Source of the DNA: Desulfothermus sp964427155
GTDB lineage: Bacteria; Desulfobacterota; Desulfovibrionia; Desulfovibrionales; Desulfothermaceae
Length of the DNA: 64,000 nt
Reading direction: 5' to 3'
Assembly: GCA_964427155.1 (NCBI GenBank)
Contig: CAYRSC010000025.1
Span: 1-64,000 of the forward strand
Position numbers and translations under genes: made by a program. Within the stretch, counting starts at the first letter, position 1, and each line of letters starts with the position of its first letter. This document shows positions 8,256 through 17,631 of the stretch, one piece after another. Under the pieces are notes generated by a model. The model was given only the letters and a program-made list of their open reading frames with translations. It searched no databases and was not told the DNA's origin.

Positions 8256-10598
8256 ACCATTGTGGGCAAGCCATTTAGTTATATCCCCTACAAGGACCTC
8301 AAAGAGGGACAGGAGCCTCTCCACCTCTGCCCGGGCCTCTTCTGGACGACGGGCCTTTGCCAGGGCCTCTATCCTTTCCGCCGCCCCTACCACCATCTCT
8401 CCCCCTATATTGGCAGAGGCCCCCTTAAGGGAGTGAGATACCTGTGCGAGCCTATCCATATCCTTGCTGGATGCCGCCTCCTCTATTTCCCTCACAAGGG
8501 AAGGGGCAGTCTCCAGATAGGCATGTAACACCCTCTTGCATATCTCCTTATCCCCAAGGCTCCTCTCCACAAGTGCATTCACATCAAAAGATTGGGGGGA
8601 TGAACTCCCCTGGTTAGTAGCAAAGGGGGTCTCTCCAATCTTTCGTGTCTCCACCATTTCTGGAGAAAGCCATTTCCTCAGGATAGAGATAAGTCTATCC
8701 ACAAATATGGGTTTGGTGAGATAATCGTCCATTCCAGAGCCAAGACACCTCTCAATCTCCTCTCTCATGGCATTGGCAGTAAAGGCAATCACAGGCACAT
8801 GCACATCTCCACCCCTACTTTGCCTAAGCCTCCTGGTGACCTCTATCCCATCCATGTCTGGCATCTGGACATCCATAAAGATAAGGTGGTAGTCATTCCC
8901 CTGCACCCTTTCAAGGGCCTCCCCACCGGAGGTGGCCACATCCACCTCAAGGCCCAATTTTTCCAGGAGTCTCTTTAATACCTCCCCATTTAAGGGATTG
9001 TCGTCCACCACCAGGATCTTACCAGAGAAACGTACCCTGTCCCTGTTCAAATAGGACATATCCCTGTTTTCTTCCAGTCTCTTTCCCTTCTTGAGTCTCA
9101 GGGTAAACCAGAATACTGAGCCCTTCCCTGGAACAGATTTCACCCCTATCTCACCTCCCATCATCTCACAGAGCTTTTTGGAGATAGCAAGCCCCAGACC
9201 AGTGCCTCCAAATTTTTTGCTAACAGAGGAATCCACCTGGGAAAATCTGGTAAACAACATCCCTAGTTTCTCCTTGGGGATGCCCATGCCCGTATCCTTC
9301 ACTGTAAACCTGAGTATATGCCCCCACTCCTCCTCCTTCTCCTTCTCAATCTCTATACGAACAGAGCCCTTAGAGGTAAACTTAATGGCATTGGACACAA
9401 GATTAGAAAGTATCTGCCTTATCCTCCCAGGGTCTCCCCTCACATATCTTGGGACATCCTCTTCCACCCTGAGATGAAATTTCAATCCCTTTTTCTCTGC
9501 CAGGGGTCTCATACTCTGAAAAAAGTCCTCCACCATGAGGATAAGGTCAAAATCCGTCTCTTCCAGGTCAAGACGGTTGTGCTCTATCCTGGATATATCC
9601 AATATGTCATTTATAAGAAAAAGTAACATCTCTGCATTTGACTTGGCAGTGCGTACAAAAGATGCCTGTTCCCTGTCCAGGGAGGTGGTGGAAAGGAGTT
9701 CAAGGGAACCTATTATGGCATTTAGGGGGGTCCTTATCTCATGGCTAAAATTTGCCAAAAATTCACTCTTCGCCCTGGAGGCCTCTTCTGCCCTCTCCTT
9801 TGCCAGCCGTATCTCCTCCTCCAGCTTCTTCACCGGGGTAATATCCTGTCCCACCCAGATGGTTTCAACATCCTCCTTGCCACCCTTATGGATAATATTG
9901 GCAGTTACAAAAAAACACCTCCTGGAGCCATCTGCCACCCGCCTTTTATATTCAAAGGAAAGAGAGCCCTGTTTAAGTAGCCTGCGGTAATAGTGGCTTA
10001 TAAAGTATCTAAACTCCTCCTCTGTCTCAAAAAATACCCTGCTACTTTTCCCAATTAGGCTCTCTGCAGGCAGGCCAATGAGTTTTTCCACTGCAGGATT
10101 TACCTGAAGGATACGAGTGTTTTTAAAAAATGCAATGGGGATTCCAATATGTTTTATAATGGATTCCAGCATAATCACACGTTCCTTCAGCTCCTTCTCC
10201 TTGGTGATAAAGGGGGTAATATCATTTTTTATGGCAATATAATGGGTTATCTCCCCCTCTTTATCCACCACTGGTGCAATTATGGCATCTTCCCAGTACA
10301 GGGTCCCATCCTTTCTCCTGTTACAAAATCTCCCCCTCCATACCCTCTTGGAGGTAAGGGTCTTCCACATATCCTGATAATATTCAGTGGGTTGCATCCC
10401 ACTTTTGAGTATACGAGGGTTCTGCCCTATGGCCTCTTCTGGAGAGTAACCTGTAACCTCACAAAAGGCGGGATTTACGTATTCTATAATGCCCCTGTTG
10501 TCTGTGACAACAATACTGCTCACACTCTGCTCAAGTACCTCTTTCAGGAGCTTTAGGTCTATCTCTCTCCATCTATGACCTTCTTGTCTATCCATCAT
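8232..10598 (-). CDS. Hybrid sensor histidine kinase (PAS-PAS-HisKA-HATPase-REC-Hpt)
   Basis: A 788-residue soluble multi-domain kinase with no membrane segment. Order: PAS with PAC (about 15-130), second PAS (about 140-255), HisKA with phospho-acceptor His286 in FSHEIRTPLNAII, HATPase_c (about 390-505; N box SNAIKF, G boxes DTGMGIP and GGTGLGLAIS), receiver domain (about 527-640) with acceptor Asp576 in IFMDVQMP and Lys629, and a C-terminal Hpt domain with His722 in HSLKGASAN. All phosphorelay residues are present, so it should be active, sensing a cytoplasmic signal through the PAS domains. The gene start overlaps the end of the upstream REC-GGDEF-EAL gene by 11 bases, so that protein is a likely phosphorelay target. 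Confidence 0.95.
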   Translation of the reverse strand: MMDRQEGHRWREIDLKLLKEVLEQSVSSIVVTDNRGIIEYVNPAFCEVTGYSPEEAIGQNPRILKSGMQPTEYYQDMWKTLTSKRVWRGRFCNRRKDGTLYWEDAIIAPVVDKEGEITHYIAIKNDITPFITKEKELKERVIMLESIIKHIGIPIAFFKNTRILQVNPAVEKLIGLPAESLIGKSSRVFFETEEEFRYFISHYYRRLLKQGSLSFEYKRRVADGSRRCFFVTANIIHKGGKEDVETIWVGQDITPVKKLEEEIRLAKERAEEASRAKSEFLANFSHEIRTPLNAIIGSLELLSTTSLDREQASFVRTAKSNAEMLLFLINDILDISRIEHNRLDLEETDFDLILMVEDFFQSMRPLAEKKGLKFHLRVEEDVPRYVRGDPGRIRQILSNLVSNAIKFTSKGSVRIEIEKEKEEEWGHILRFTVKDTGMGIPKEKLGMLFTRFSQVDSSVSKKFGGTGLGLAISKKLCEMMGGEIGVKSVPGKGSVFWFTLRLKKGKRLEENRDMSYLNRDRVRFSGKILVVDDNPLNGEVLKRLLEKLGLEVDVATSGGEALERVQGNDYHLIFMDVQMPDMDGIEVTRRLRQSRGGDVHVPVIAFTANAMREEIERCLGSGMDDYLTKPIFVDRLISILRKWLSPEMVETRKIGETPFATNQGSSSPQSFDVNALVERSLGDKEICKRVLHAYLETAPSLVREIEEAASSKDMDRLAQVSHSLKGASANIGGEMVVGAAERIEALAKARRPEEARAEVERLLSLFEVLVGDITKWLAHNGSKEFIQS

Positions 10599-12282
10599 CT
10601 ACCTCTACACTCTGTATTAATCTCAAGAAATCATCAGTGGGCATGGGTCTTCCAAAGAGGTAACACTGGTGTAAAAAGTTTGCCCTCTGATTTAAAAAAT
10701 GGGCCTGTTCCAGGCTCTTGGTCCCCTCTGCCACCAGAGAAAGTCCCATTGCCCTGGCGATCCCCACAATGGCATCCACAATTGCAAGGTTACCTCTGTC
10801 TTCAGGTATCTCTTCAATAAAGGACCTATCTATCTTGAGCTCTGAGATGGGGAGGTCCTTGAGATAGTGCAAGGAGGAATATCCTGTCCCAAAATCATCA
10901 ATGGAAAAGCGGATCCCAAGCTCCCTTAAGTCCCTCATGGTCTCCTTCACCACTGACATATCCTCAATCATGAGATTTTCAGTGACCTCAATGATGAGAC
11001 GAGAGGCAGGTACCTGGCCAGAGGTGACCACCTCCCTTACAAATTCCACAAAGTCCCTGGCAAAGAAACACCGAGGGCTTACATTACAGGAGATGGATAG
11101 ATGGGGATCCTTCATAGTGGATAGGATTTCACTGCTCTTTTTCAACATCCACCTGTCAATCTCTATTATAAGGTTGCTCTCCTCAGCAATGGGGATAAAT
11201 ACCCCTGGAGAAACCATTCCATAGCCAGGATGTATCCAGCGGCACAGGGCCTCTGCCCCCACCACCCTTTTGTGTGCGTCCACCTTTGGCTGGAGATAAC
11301 ACCTTAGCTGATCCTCCCCTATGGCCTTTCTCAGCTCCTGCTCTATCCTCACCTTCTTCTGGATCTCCTCCTCCATTGTCTCATCATGAATGAGGATATC
11401 ATCGCCCCCCTTTGTCTTCACCTTTTTCATGGCAATGGAGGCCCTCAAAATAATGTCCCGCACATCCTCTACGTGGATGCCCCCTTTTATAAATATCGCC
11501 CCAATACTTGCAGTAAAGACAATGTTCTCCAGACCCTGAAGGGGTCTTTTTATCTCTTCCAGTACCCGTCTCCCCTGAGCCTCAATGGACTCCTTCACAG
11601 GGGAACAGTTGAGCATGGAAGAACACGAGACCAGTACAGCAAATTCATCCGCAAACAACCGGGCAATAATGGCCTCTTCTGGAAATACCCCCATGAGTCG
11701 TAAGGCCATCTCCCTTAACACCTCATCTCCCACATCCTCCCCCATGGCCTGGTTTATTCTACCAAACTTATCTAGATTTATGAGAAAAAGGACAAAGGGA
11801 GAAGAGGTCTTGAGAAGAGAATTTATCTCCCTATAGATGAGATTTCTGTTTGCAAGGGGAGTTATCCTGTCATAGAGGAATAGACGGGTATATAGCTCCA
11901 CCATCCGCTGTCCCACCTTGAGACGGGAATGGAGTTCCTCCACGTCAAAGGGCTTTACAATAAAATCATCTGCTCCTGCATTCAGGGCATCCACAATGTC
12001 CTTCTTCTCCCGCTTGGAGGTGAGCATGATTATGTAGGGCCTGGGTCTTATGTCCAGCTTCCTCACCTCCCTTAATATCTCAATTCCACTCCTCCCTGGA
12101 ATAAGCCAGTCAAGAAATATTATCCTGGGACTGTCATCTTCCACCATGCGCTTCATGGCCGAAAAACCATCCCCATAGCTTTCCCAGCCATATCCCCACT
12201 TTTGAAGCACAGAGGAGAGAATGGTCACCAGCACCGGGTCATCATCCACGATAAGGACCCGTCTTGTATCATCCAGTCTCAT
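10588..12282 (-). CDS. Response regulator with degenerate GGDEF and EAL domains
   Basis: A 564-residue protein: receiver domain (1-120, acceptor Asp58 in FLDWLIPG, Lys110), GGDEF domain (about 135-300) and EAL domain (about 310-555). The GGDEF active-site signature reads LFADEF at 209-214, so the two glycines are lost and cyclase activity is improbable. The EAL domain keeps GAEAL (342-346), NVS, EVTE, DDFGTGYSS and KIDRSF, but the last signature, normally EGVE, reads EGTK at 519-522. It may be a weak c-di-GMP phosphodiesterase or a binding-only receptor switched by phosphorylation. It is co-transcribed with the downstream hybrid kinase, which has an Hpt domain able to phosphorylate it. The convergent pilus-like operon is a plausible c-di-GMP-linked output, by inference only. 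Confidence 0.92.
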   Translation of the reverse strand: MRLDDTRRVLIVDDDPVLVTILSSVLQKWGYGWESYGDGFSAMKRMVEDDSPRIIFLDWLIPGRSGIEILREVRKLDIRPRPYIIMLTSKREKKDIVDALNAGADDFIVKPFDVEELHSRLKVGQRMVELYTRLFLYDRITPLANRNLIYREINSLLKTSSPFVLFLINLDKFGRINQAMGEDVGDEVLREMALRLMGVFPEEAIIARLFADEFAVLVSCSSMLNCSPVKESIEAQGRRVLEEIKRPLQGLENIVFTASIGAIFIKGGIHVEDVRDIILRASIAMKKVKTKGGDDILIHDETMEEEIQKKVRIEQELRKAIGEDQLRCYLQPKVDAHKRVVGAEALCRWIHPGYGMVSPGVFIPIAEESNLIIEIDRWMLKKSSEILSTMKDPHLSISCNVSPRCFFARDFVEFVREVVTSGQVPASRLIIEVTENLMIEDMSVVKETMRDLRELGIRFSIDDFGTGYSSLHYLKDLPISELKIDRSFIEEIPEDRGNLAIVDAIVGIARAMGLSLVAEGTKSLEQAHFLNQRANFLHQCYLFGRPMPTDDFLRLIQSVEVDDG

Positions 12283-12408
12283 CTCATAACACCCTTTTTC
12301 AAAAGATATGCTCTTATATTAAATAATCCCCCTGCCATCCCTATCATAAAATAAAACAAGATGTCAAAGTCCATCTAACATTCTGCACAACATCCTAAAA
12401 AACTTCCA

Positions 12409-12449
12409 CAAAAAAAGCAGGAAAGGCACCCGTCAAGGTCCTTTCCTGC
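12409..12449 (-). terminator. Rho-independent terminator after the transglutaminase gene
   Basis: Inverted repeat GCAGGAAAGG at 12417-12426 and CCTTTCCTGC at 12440-12449, 10 perfect pairs with a 13-base loop, followed on the minus strand by a T-rich run (complement of 12409-12416). It lies 30 bases past the transglutaminase stop codon. Confidence 0.85.
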
Positions 12450-12479
12450 CAGGGGAGGAAGGAGAGGAGGGAAATATCC

Positions 12480-13520
12480 CTACCTCTTGGTATATACAAA
12501 GCGGTATTTAAAGGTGGAGGGGCTTAGCCAATCCAGGGGTTTTCCCCCTACCTCTGCATATGGATAACCAAAGGTATTTAAAGGGGCACCCTTCTGGGGG
12601 GGATTTAATACAATATCCCTTCCAATTGCCAGCTTTATCCTATAGGGGTCCCATGCTCCCCAAAAATATCTCCTCCACTGTTTTGTCTCTTCATCCTTTA
12701 GGGTGAGATGGTGCTTTAACATCATCTTTCTCACATCTGCGGGGTCCACTGGCACCCAGCCATAGCCAGGAAGGAAAAACTCCGCCCAACAATGTTCCCA
12801 TTTGGTTATATCCACCCTCTTCTTTCCCCTTCCCATCCTCACACCAAATATCTCTCTCGCAGGTACTCCCACTGCCCTGCACAAGGCCACAAATACTGAA
12901 TGGATGTCTGTGCACTTTCCTCCCCTATAGTTCAAGAGAAAAAGCACATCCCCTGCACCACATCCCCTTACATGAGGGTCTCTGAACATATGCTCACATA
13001 TCCAGTCATATATGGCCCTGGCCTTTCCCAGCACTGTGGTCTTACCTGCGGTTATCTTAAGGGCGAGTTTTTTTACCCTTCCCCCAATAGGCCCCCTGGA
13101 GGTGGGAGAAAGCCACATCTTATAGTCAGAGGGGTTCCAGCACGGCTCCTTAGAAGGAAAGTTTCTCCTCACCACCTCTATCCTCTCTGCATCAAAACTA
13201 AGTACCAGCCTTCTGGAGCGGGCACCTGGGGCCCACCGGGCATATAGGATGGGAGTCTGATATTTTTTGTCAGTATATACAGCACATTCACTGTAGTTTC
13301 CCTTTATTTTGATGTGAGAGATGGTTTGATACGGAGTGGAGATTGGATAGGGTATCCAGAGTTTCACCTCTTTGTTTCTGGGATGATTAGAGAGATCAAA
13401 TTCCATGACAATGTGTCCAGAGGCCTTTGCAGGAAAGTTTGGAAACGCAGGGGCACTCCCTGCCCACATCACCATGGCCACCATCACAGCTACATAGACC
13501 AAAACCAATGACCTCTTCAC
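12480..13520 (-). CDS. Exported transglutaminase-like cysteine protein
   Basis: A 346-residue protein with an N-terminal signal peptide (hydrophobic stretch at about 5-25 ending near APAF). The middle holds a beta-rich transglutaminase N-terminal region and then the papain-like core: AIYDWICEHMFRDP, catalytic Cys in GGKCTDIHSVFVALCRAVG, His in WEHCWAEFF and Asp in GWVPVDPAD, so the Cys-His-Asp triad is complete. Such bacterial proteins act in the periplasm as peptidases or amide-forming enzymes; the substrate is unknown. It stands alone between two terminator/promoter regions and has its own candidate promoter at 13592-13621. Confidence 0.88.
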   Translation of the reverse strand: MKRSLVLVYVAVMVAMVMWAGSAPAFPNFPAKASGHIVMEFDLSNHPRNKEVKLWIPYPISTPYQTISHIKIKGNYSECAVYTDKKYQTPILYARWAPGARSRRLVLSFDAERIEVVRRNFPSKEPCWNPSDYKMWLSPTSRGPIGGRVKKLALKITAGKTTVLGKARAIYDWICEHMFRDPHVRGCGAGDVLFLLNYRGGKCTDIHSVFVALCRAVGVPAREIFGVRMGRGKKRVDITKWEHCWAEFFLPGYGWVPVDPADVRKMMLKHHLTLKDEETKQWRRYFWGAWDPYRIKLAIGRDIVLNPPQKGAPLNTFGYPYAEVGGKPLDWLSPSTFKYRFVYTKR

Positions 13521-13852
13521 CTTGTTATACCTCCTCTTATTTGTACTATATTACCCATGACAAAAACACTGCCTATCTACATCTTAGACATCTTATCTTC
13601 AGAAAACCCTTTACATGTCAAATAGATAAATCCAATGATATGAAAGGGGTTCAATTGGATTTTTAAATGAAAGACGGACACACATGGAATATCCGTCAAT
13701 ATAATCTATTTCTAAGGCCCTTTTTGTCTAAGCTATATGAGGCAGGACACATATAAGCGCAAGGCCATTGGTTGGTATTATTGCTGAGAATTATATTCAA
13801 TAGGAATAATCGCTATTTCAAGGTAAGGTATGTAGTTATATTCAAGTGGTAT
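13521..13852. other. Intergenic region upstream of the transglutaminase gene
   Basis: These 332 A+T-rich bases lie between the end of the dcw cluster (nudix gene) and the transglutaminase gene. Apart from the candidate promoter at 13592-13621 and two copies of TTATATTCAA (near 13790 and 13835) I see no gene, RNA or clear terminator. Confidence 0.5.
13592..13621 (-). promoter_or_regulatory. Candidate promoter for the transglutaminase gene
   Basis: On the minus strand TTGACA (complement of 13616-13621), an 18-base spacer and GATAAG (complement of 13592-13597). The -35 element is a perfect consensus match; the -10 matches four of six. The start codon is about 70 bases downstream. Confidence 0.4.
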
Positions 13853-14290
13853 TTAGTGGTTGCTTCCTCCTTGCGTTTGTAAAGGGGTCACATAGAGTTT
13901 TTCCTCAAAAAATCTCCTTGTGTACTGGCTCAGGGGAAGTCCTGCAAGGCCCTCCACATGGACCCATCTCGCATCCATGGCATCGTCACCAGGATGGACT
14001 TCCCCTGAGACATAGTGTGCCATAAAATCTATTATTACAAAATGTTCTTTTAATATACCCTTCTCCCTCTGCATAATCTCAAATACATAAACCACATCCT
14101 CCACCTCTACCTCTATAGAGGTCTCTTCCCTCACTTCCCTTTTAACTGCCTCTTTAAGGCCCTCCCCTGGTTCCACCTTCCCCCCTGGCAATGCCCATAA
14201 TCCTTGCTCCGGCGGATTCTTTCGCCTCACCAGCAGAAACTCCTCTCCTCTGCGCACCAGGGCACCCACACATACCTTTATCTCTACCAT
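13853..14290 (-). CDS. NUDIX hydrolase
   Basis: A 145-residue NUDIX protein. The Nudix box begins GGKVEPGEGLKEA and continues to REVREETS, with the catalytic REVREE residues present. An N-terminal segment ALVRRGEEFLLVRRKNPPEQ and a Trp-Ala-Leu-Pro motif resemble ADP-ribose pyrophosphatases and MutT-like proteins, but the substrate cannot be told from sequence. It follows ftsZ after 10 bases and is the last gene of the dcw series, so it is likely co-transcribed with cell-division genes. Confidence 0.88.
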   Translation of the reverse strand: MVEIKVCVGALVRRGEEFLLVRRKNPPEQGLWALPGGKVEPGEGLKEAVKREVREETSIEVEVEDVVYVFEIMQREKGILKEHFVIIDFMAHYVSGEVHPGDDAMDARWVHVEGLAGLPLSQYTRRFFEEKLYVTPLQTQGGSNH

Positions 14291-14300
14291 TCAATATCCT

Positions 14301-15569
14301 CTAATCCACCTGTTTTTTTATAAAGGAGGGTATCTCAAAATCATCCTCCTCTTCAAAGATAAACTCCTCTTCCTCTCCTGTGGCCTGTATCTTCTGACGA
14401 GAAGAATAGGGATTATAGGGCTGGGATATTATTTCTCCCCCCTCTGGATGGAGTTTTTCCTTCTTTCTTATATAAGAAGGTATCCTGCTTCTCTCCTCAA
14501 GGGATTCTGCAGGGGCAGGGGTCCTTGGATATCGGCCTTCCTGGGACCTATTTTTTATAAATTGGGAGACCTTTGCAGATCCATACCCAATCCCCTGCTC
14601 CATATCCCCCTCATTTCGCTCTATGCCCGTGGCAATCACAGTAATCCTTATCTCCTCATTGCAATTCTCGTCTATTACTGTCCCAAAAAATATCTTGGCA
14701 TCCTTACTGGCGGCCTCAGATATAATACTGGCGGCCTCATCCACCTCCTGAATGGTGAGGTCATAACCTGCTGTGATATTCATGAGCACACCCTGTGCCC
14801 CATCTATGGAAATATCCTCAAGAAGGGGGCTGGTAATGGCCTGTCTGGCCGCATCCCTGGCGCGACTCTCCCCCTTTGCCACCCCTGTACCCATAAGGGC
14901 CAGCCCCATTCCCTCCATTACTGCCTTTACGTCTGCAAAGTCCAGGTTGATAAGACCAGGGAAAAGGATGAGGTCTGAGATCCCCTTTACCGCCTGATAC
15001 AAAACATCATCTGCCTTCTTTAACATCTCAATAAAAGTGGCCTTCTTAGAGGCAAGAGAGAGCAATCTATCATTTGGGATGGTGATTATACTATCCACCA
15101 CAGACTTTAATGCATCTATCCCCTTTTCCGCCTGTTGAATACGACGGGGACCCTCAAAATAAAATGGCTTGGTCACCACTGCCACAGTAAGGGCCCCCAT
15201 CTCCTTTGCCACCTCTGCTATTATGGGAGCGGCACCTGTACCTGTGCCCCCACCCATGCCCGCGGTAATAAAGACCATATCACTCTCAGAGAGGACCTCT
15301 CTTATAACATCAATACTCTCTTCTGCGGCCTGTCTTCCTATCTCTGGATTGGCACCTGCCCCAAGTCCCTTGGTAAGTTTCTCTCCCAGCTGGATCTTAC
15401 ACTCTGCAGAAGAGACCTTAAGGGCCTGTACATCTGTATTTGCCACTATAAAATACACGCCCCTGAGAGAGGAACTTATCATATTATTTACTGCGTTTCC
15501 TCCCCCACCTCCCACGCCAATAACCTTTATCCTGGCATTTCCCTCTGGCAATATCTCCATATGTTCCAT
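14301..15569 (-). CDS. ftsZ: Cell division protein FtsZ
   Basis: Tubulin-like GTPase that polymerises into the division ring at midcell. The 422-residue chain has the GTP-binding motifs GVGGGGGNAVNNM (about 18-30) and the tubulin signature GGGTGTGAAPI (about 106-116), the T7-loop region and a C-terminal linker of about 85 residues that is rich in Ser, Arg and Glu. The terminal peptide FEIPSFIKKQVD is the conserved tail that binds FtsA. It lies 39 bases after ftsA, the classical order. Confidence 0.99.
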   Translation of the reverse strand: MEHMEILPEGNARIKVIGVGGGGGNAVNNMISSSLRGVYFIVANTDVQALKVSSAECKIQLGEKLTKGLGAGANPEIGRQAAEESIDVIREVLSESDMVFITAGMGGGTGTGAAPIIAEVAKEMGALTVAVVTKPFYFEGPRRIQQAEKGIDALKSVVDSIITIPNDRLLSLASKKATFIEMLKKADDVLYQAVKGISDLILFPGLINLDFADVKAVMEGMGLALMGTGVAKGESRARDAARQAITSPLLEDISIDGAQGVLMNITAGYDLTIQEVDEAASIISEAASKDAKIFFGTVIDENCNEEIRITVIATGIERNEGDMEQGIGYGSAKVSQFIKNRSQEGRYPRTPAPAESLEERSRIPSYIRKKEKLHPEGGEIISQPYNPYSSRQKIQATGEEEEFIFEEEDDFEIPSFIKKQVD

Positions 15570-15608
15570 CCGCCTTCCTCCTCTTTATTTCATGGTTATA
15601 TATAGGAG

Positions 15609-16838
15609 TTAAGATATATCCACAAACCAATTTTTCATCTTGGACAAGAGTCTGTTAAAGACATTTCTCTCCCTTATCCTGAAACTATGAGATGAAAATT
15701 CTTTCCTCGCCCCATATATCAATAGTCCAACAGCAGTGGCGTACTTGGGACTCATTACCACATCCTTTACTCCTCCTATCCCAATGGGATATCCTATCCT
15801 CACAGGAAGACCAAAGATCTGCTCCCCCAATTCCACTATTCCCTCAATGAGAGAGCTCCCTCCAGTCAAAACCACTCCTGCCCCTATCATGGACTTATAG
15901 CCAGATTTCACCAACTCCTGGTCAACCAGGGCCAATATTTCCTCCATCCTAGGCTCACATATCTCTGCAAGGACCCTCCTGGAAAGCCTCCTGGGGGGTC
16001 TTCCACCCACACTGGGGACATCTATTATTTCATTGTCTTCCACAAGCTCAGTTAGGGCACACCCATACTTTTTCTTTATCTCTTCTGCTGCAGCAGTGGG
16101 GGTACGAAGTCCAAAGGCAATGTCTGAGGTAAGATTGGTTCCACCAAGAGACAATATAGAGATGTGTTTAATGGAATCATTACAAAACACTGCAAGGTCA
16201 GTGGTCCCCCCCCCAATATCCACAAGGGCAACACCTATCTCCTTTTCCTCATCATTTAATACTGCATAGGCAGAGGCCAGGGGCTCCAACACGATGTCTG
16301 CTACGTCCAGTCCTGCCTTATGACAGGAACGAATAATGTTCTGGGCACTGGAAACAGCACCAGTCACTATGTGAACCTTTACTTCCAATCTCACCCCTGA
16401 CATCCCCAGGGGGTCCTCAATCCCGCTCTGATTGTCCACAATAAACTCCTGGGGCAAGATGTGAATCACCTCCCTATCCAGGGGGATGGCCACTGCCTTA
16501 GCCGCATCAATCACCCTCTCTATGTCACTTCTGGTCACCTCATCTCCCCGAATAGGGATAATCCCATGGCTGTCAAATCCCATTATGTGACTGCCTGCTA
16601 TGCCAGTATATACCGACCTTATCTCGCATCCGCTCATGTGTTCTGCCTCTTCCAGGGACTTCTTTATGGACTTAACAGTTTGTTCAATATTCACCACCAC
16701 TCCCTTTCTAAGCCCCGTGGAAGAACTCATCCCCACTCCAACTATATTTACCCTCTCTCCTACCCTCTCACCTATCACTGTACATATCTTGGTGGTCCCA
16801 ATATCCAGTCCCACCAAAATATCACCCTTAGAAGCCAT
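15609..16838 (-). CDS. ftsA: Cell division protein FtsA
   Basis: Actin-like ATPase that tethers FtsZ to the inner membrane and recruits later division proteins. The 409-residue protein begins with the phosphate-1 motif GLDIGTTKICTVIGE, has the SHS2/1C domain after about residue 85, the phosphate-2 segment ALVDIGGGTTDLAVF (about 203) and adenosine motif GVVLTGGSSLIEG (about 333). The C-terminus, FNRLLSKMKNWFVDIS, is the amphipathic membrane-targeting helix. Two bases separate it from ftsQ. Confidence 0.98.
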   Translation of the reverse strand: MASKGDILVGLDIGTTKICTVIGERVGERVNIVGVGMSSSTGLRKGVVVNIEQTVKSIKKSLEEAEHMSGCEIRSVYTGIAGSHIMGFDSHGIIPIRGDEVTRSDIERVIDAAKAVAIPLDREVIHILPQEFIVDNQSGIEDPLGMSGVRLEVKVHIVTGAVSSAQNIIRSCHKAGLDVADIVLEPLASAYAVLNDEEKEIGVALVDIGGGTTDLAVFCNDSIKHISILSLGGTNLTSDIAFGLRTPTAAAEEIKKKYGCALTELVEDNEIIDVPSVGGRPPRRLSRRVLAEICEPRMEEILALVDQELVKSGYKSMIGAGVVLTGGSSLIEGIVELGEQIFGLPVRIGYPIGIGGVKDVVMSPKYATAVGLLIYGARKEFSSHSFRIRERNVFNRLLSKMKNWFVDIS

Positions 16839-16840
16839 AG

Positions 16841-17620
16841 CTACCCCGCAAGATATTTATGGGTTACCCATCCAAGGTCCTTTATTACCCAGATCCTCCT
16901 AACTCCTCCCACTTCCCCCCGTCTCTCCAGGTCCTGCCAGATCAACCTGGCAGTATGAAACTCCCTCTCCAGGGCATCCCGCTCAAATATCCAGAGGATA
17001 CCCCGCCTATAATCATAACATCTGATCTCAAACCTCCCCACACCTACCCATCCAATGTCCTTCCATCTCAAAAAGGAAGAAAGGAGGGTCAAAAACTCAT
17101 ACACCCCCCTGTCATATTTTCCCCCCTTTATCCACAACATGGGAAGGGGAATCATCCTGTTTTCCTCCATGGGGGCAATGGGCCTTGCATCCTTATCCAG
17201 ATACCAGATCCTCCCCCTATAGATCCCTATAAAACAAGGGACCCTCTCTTTTATCTCTATAACTATTCTGTGAGGGAGGACCCGACGAACCACCACGTCC
17301 TCTATCCACTGACTTCCCAGTAACCTATCTCTTACCCTGGAGAGATTCACGTCAAATATATTTACCCCCCTCTTTATCCCCGCAAGGGAGATAACCTCTG
17401 ACTTGGTAAGATGGTGAGTATTTAAGACCTCCACCTCTTCATTCAAAAACAGGGGGGAGGAGAGAACATATCTATAGGAAAGGATGAGCACCACACTCAC
17501 CCCCCCCAGTAAGGCCACACCTGCCCCCACTATCCCCACTGTCTTCAATAGCCTCCCCATAAAGCGGCACACCCTATTTATGGGCCTATCTTTTATATAG
17601 ATGTTTCTCTTCTTGCTCAC
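16841..17620 (-). CDS. ftsQ: Cell division protein FtsQ/DivIB
   Basis: A 259-residue bitopic protein with a basic cytoplasmic N-terminus, membrane helix at about 27-50, a POTRA domain (about 58-130; EEVEVLNTHHLTKSEVISLAG) and the beta domain to the C-terminus. It links the cytoplasmic and periplasmic parts of the divisome. Position between murB and ftsA is the classical one. Sequence conservation in this family is low, so the assignment leans on POTRA pattern and locus. Confidence 0.93.
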   Translation of the reverse strand: MSKKRNIYIKDRPINRVCRFMGRLLKTVGIVGAGVALLGGVSVVLILSYRYVLSSPLFLNEEVEVLNTHHLTKSEVISLAGIKRGVNIFDVNLSRVRDRLLGSQWIEDVVVRRVLPHRIVIEIKERVPCFIGIYRGRIWYLDKDARPIAPMEENRMIPLPMLWIKGGKYDRGVYEFLTLLSSFLRWKDIGWVGVGRFEIRCYDYRRGILWIFERDALEREFHTARLIWQDLERRGEVGGVRRIWVIKDLGWVTHKYLAG

Positions 17621-17631
17621 CTGCCTCCCAC

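Noticed and set aside
8146..8436. Plus-strand frames over the 3' end of the kinase gene
   Set aside because: Shadow of the Hpt/REC coding strand; no ribosome site and no protein family.
13521..13852. Possible small RNA or small gene upstream of the transglutaminase gene
   Set aside because: No stable stem with T-run, no tRNA cloverleaf and only short unsupported frames.
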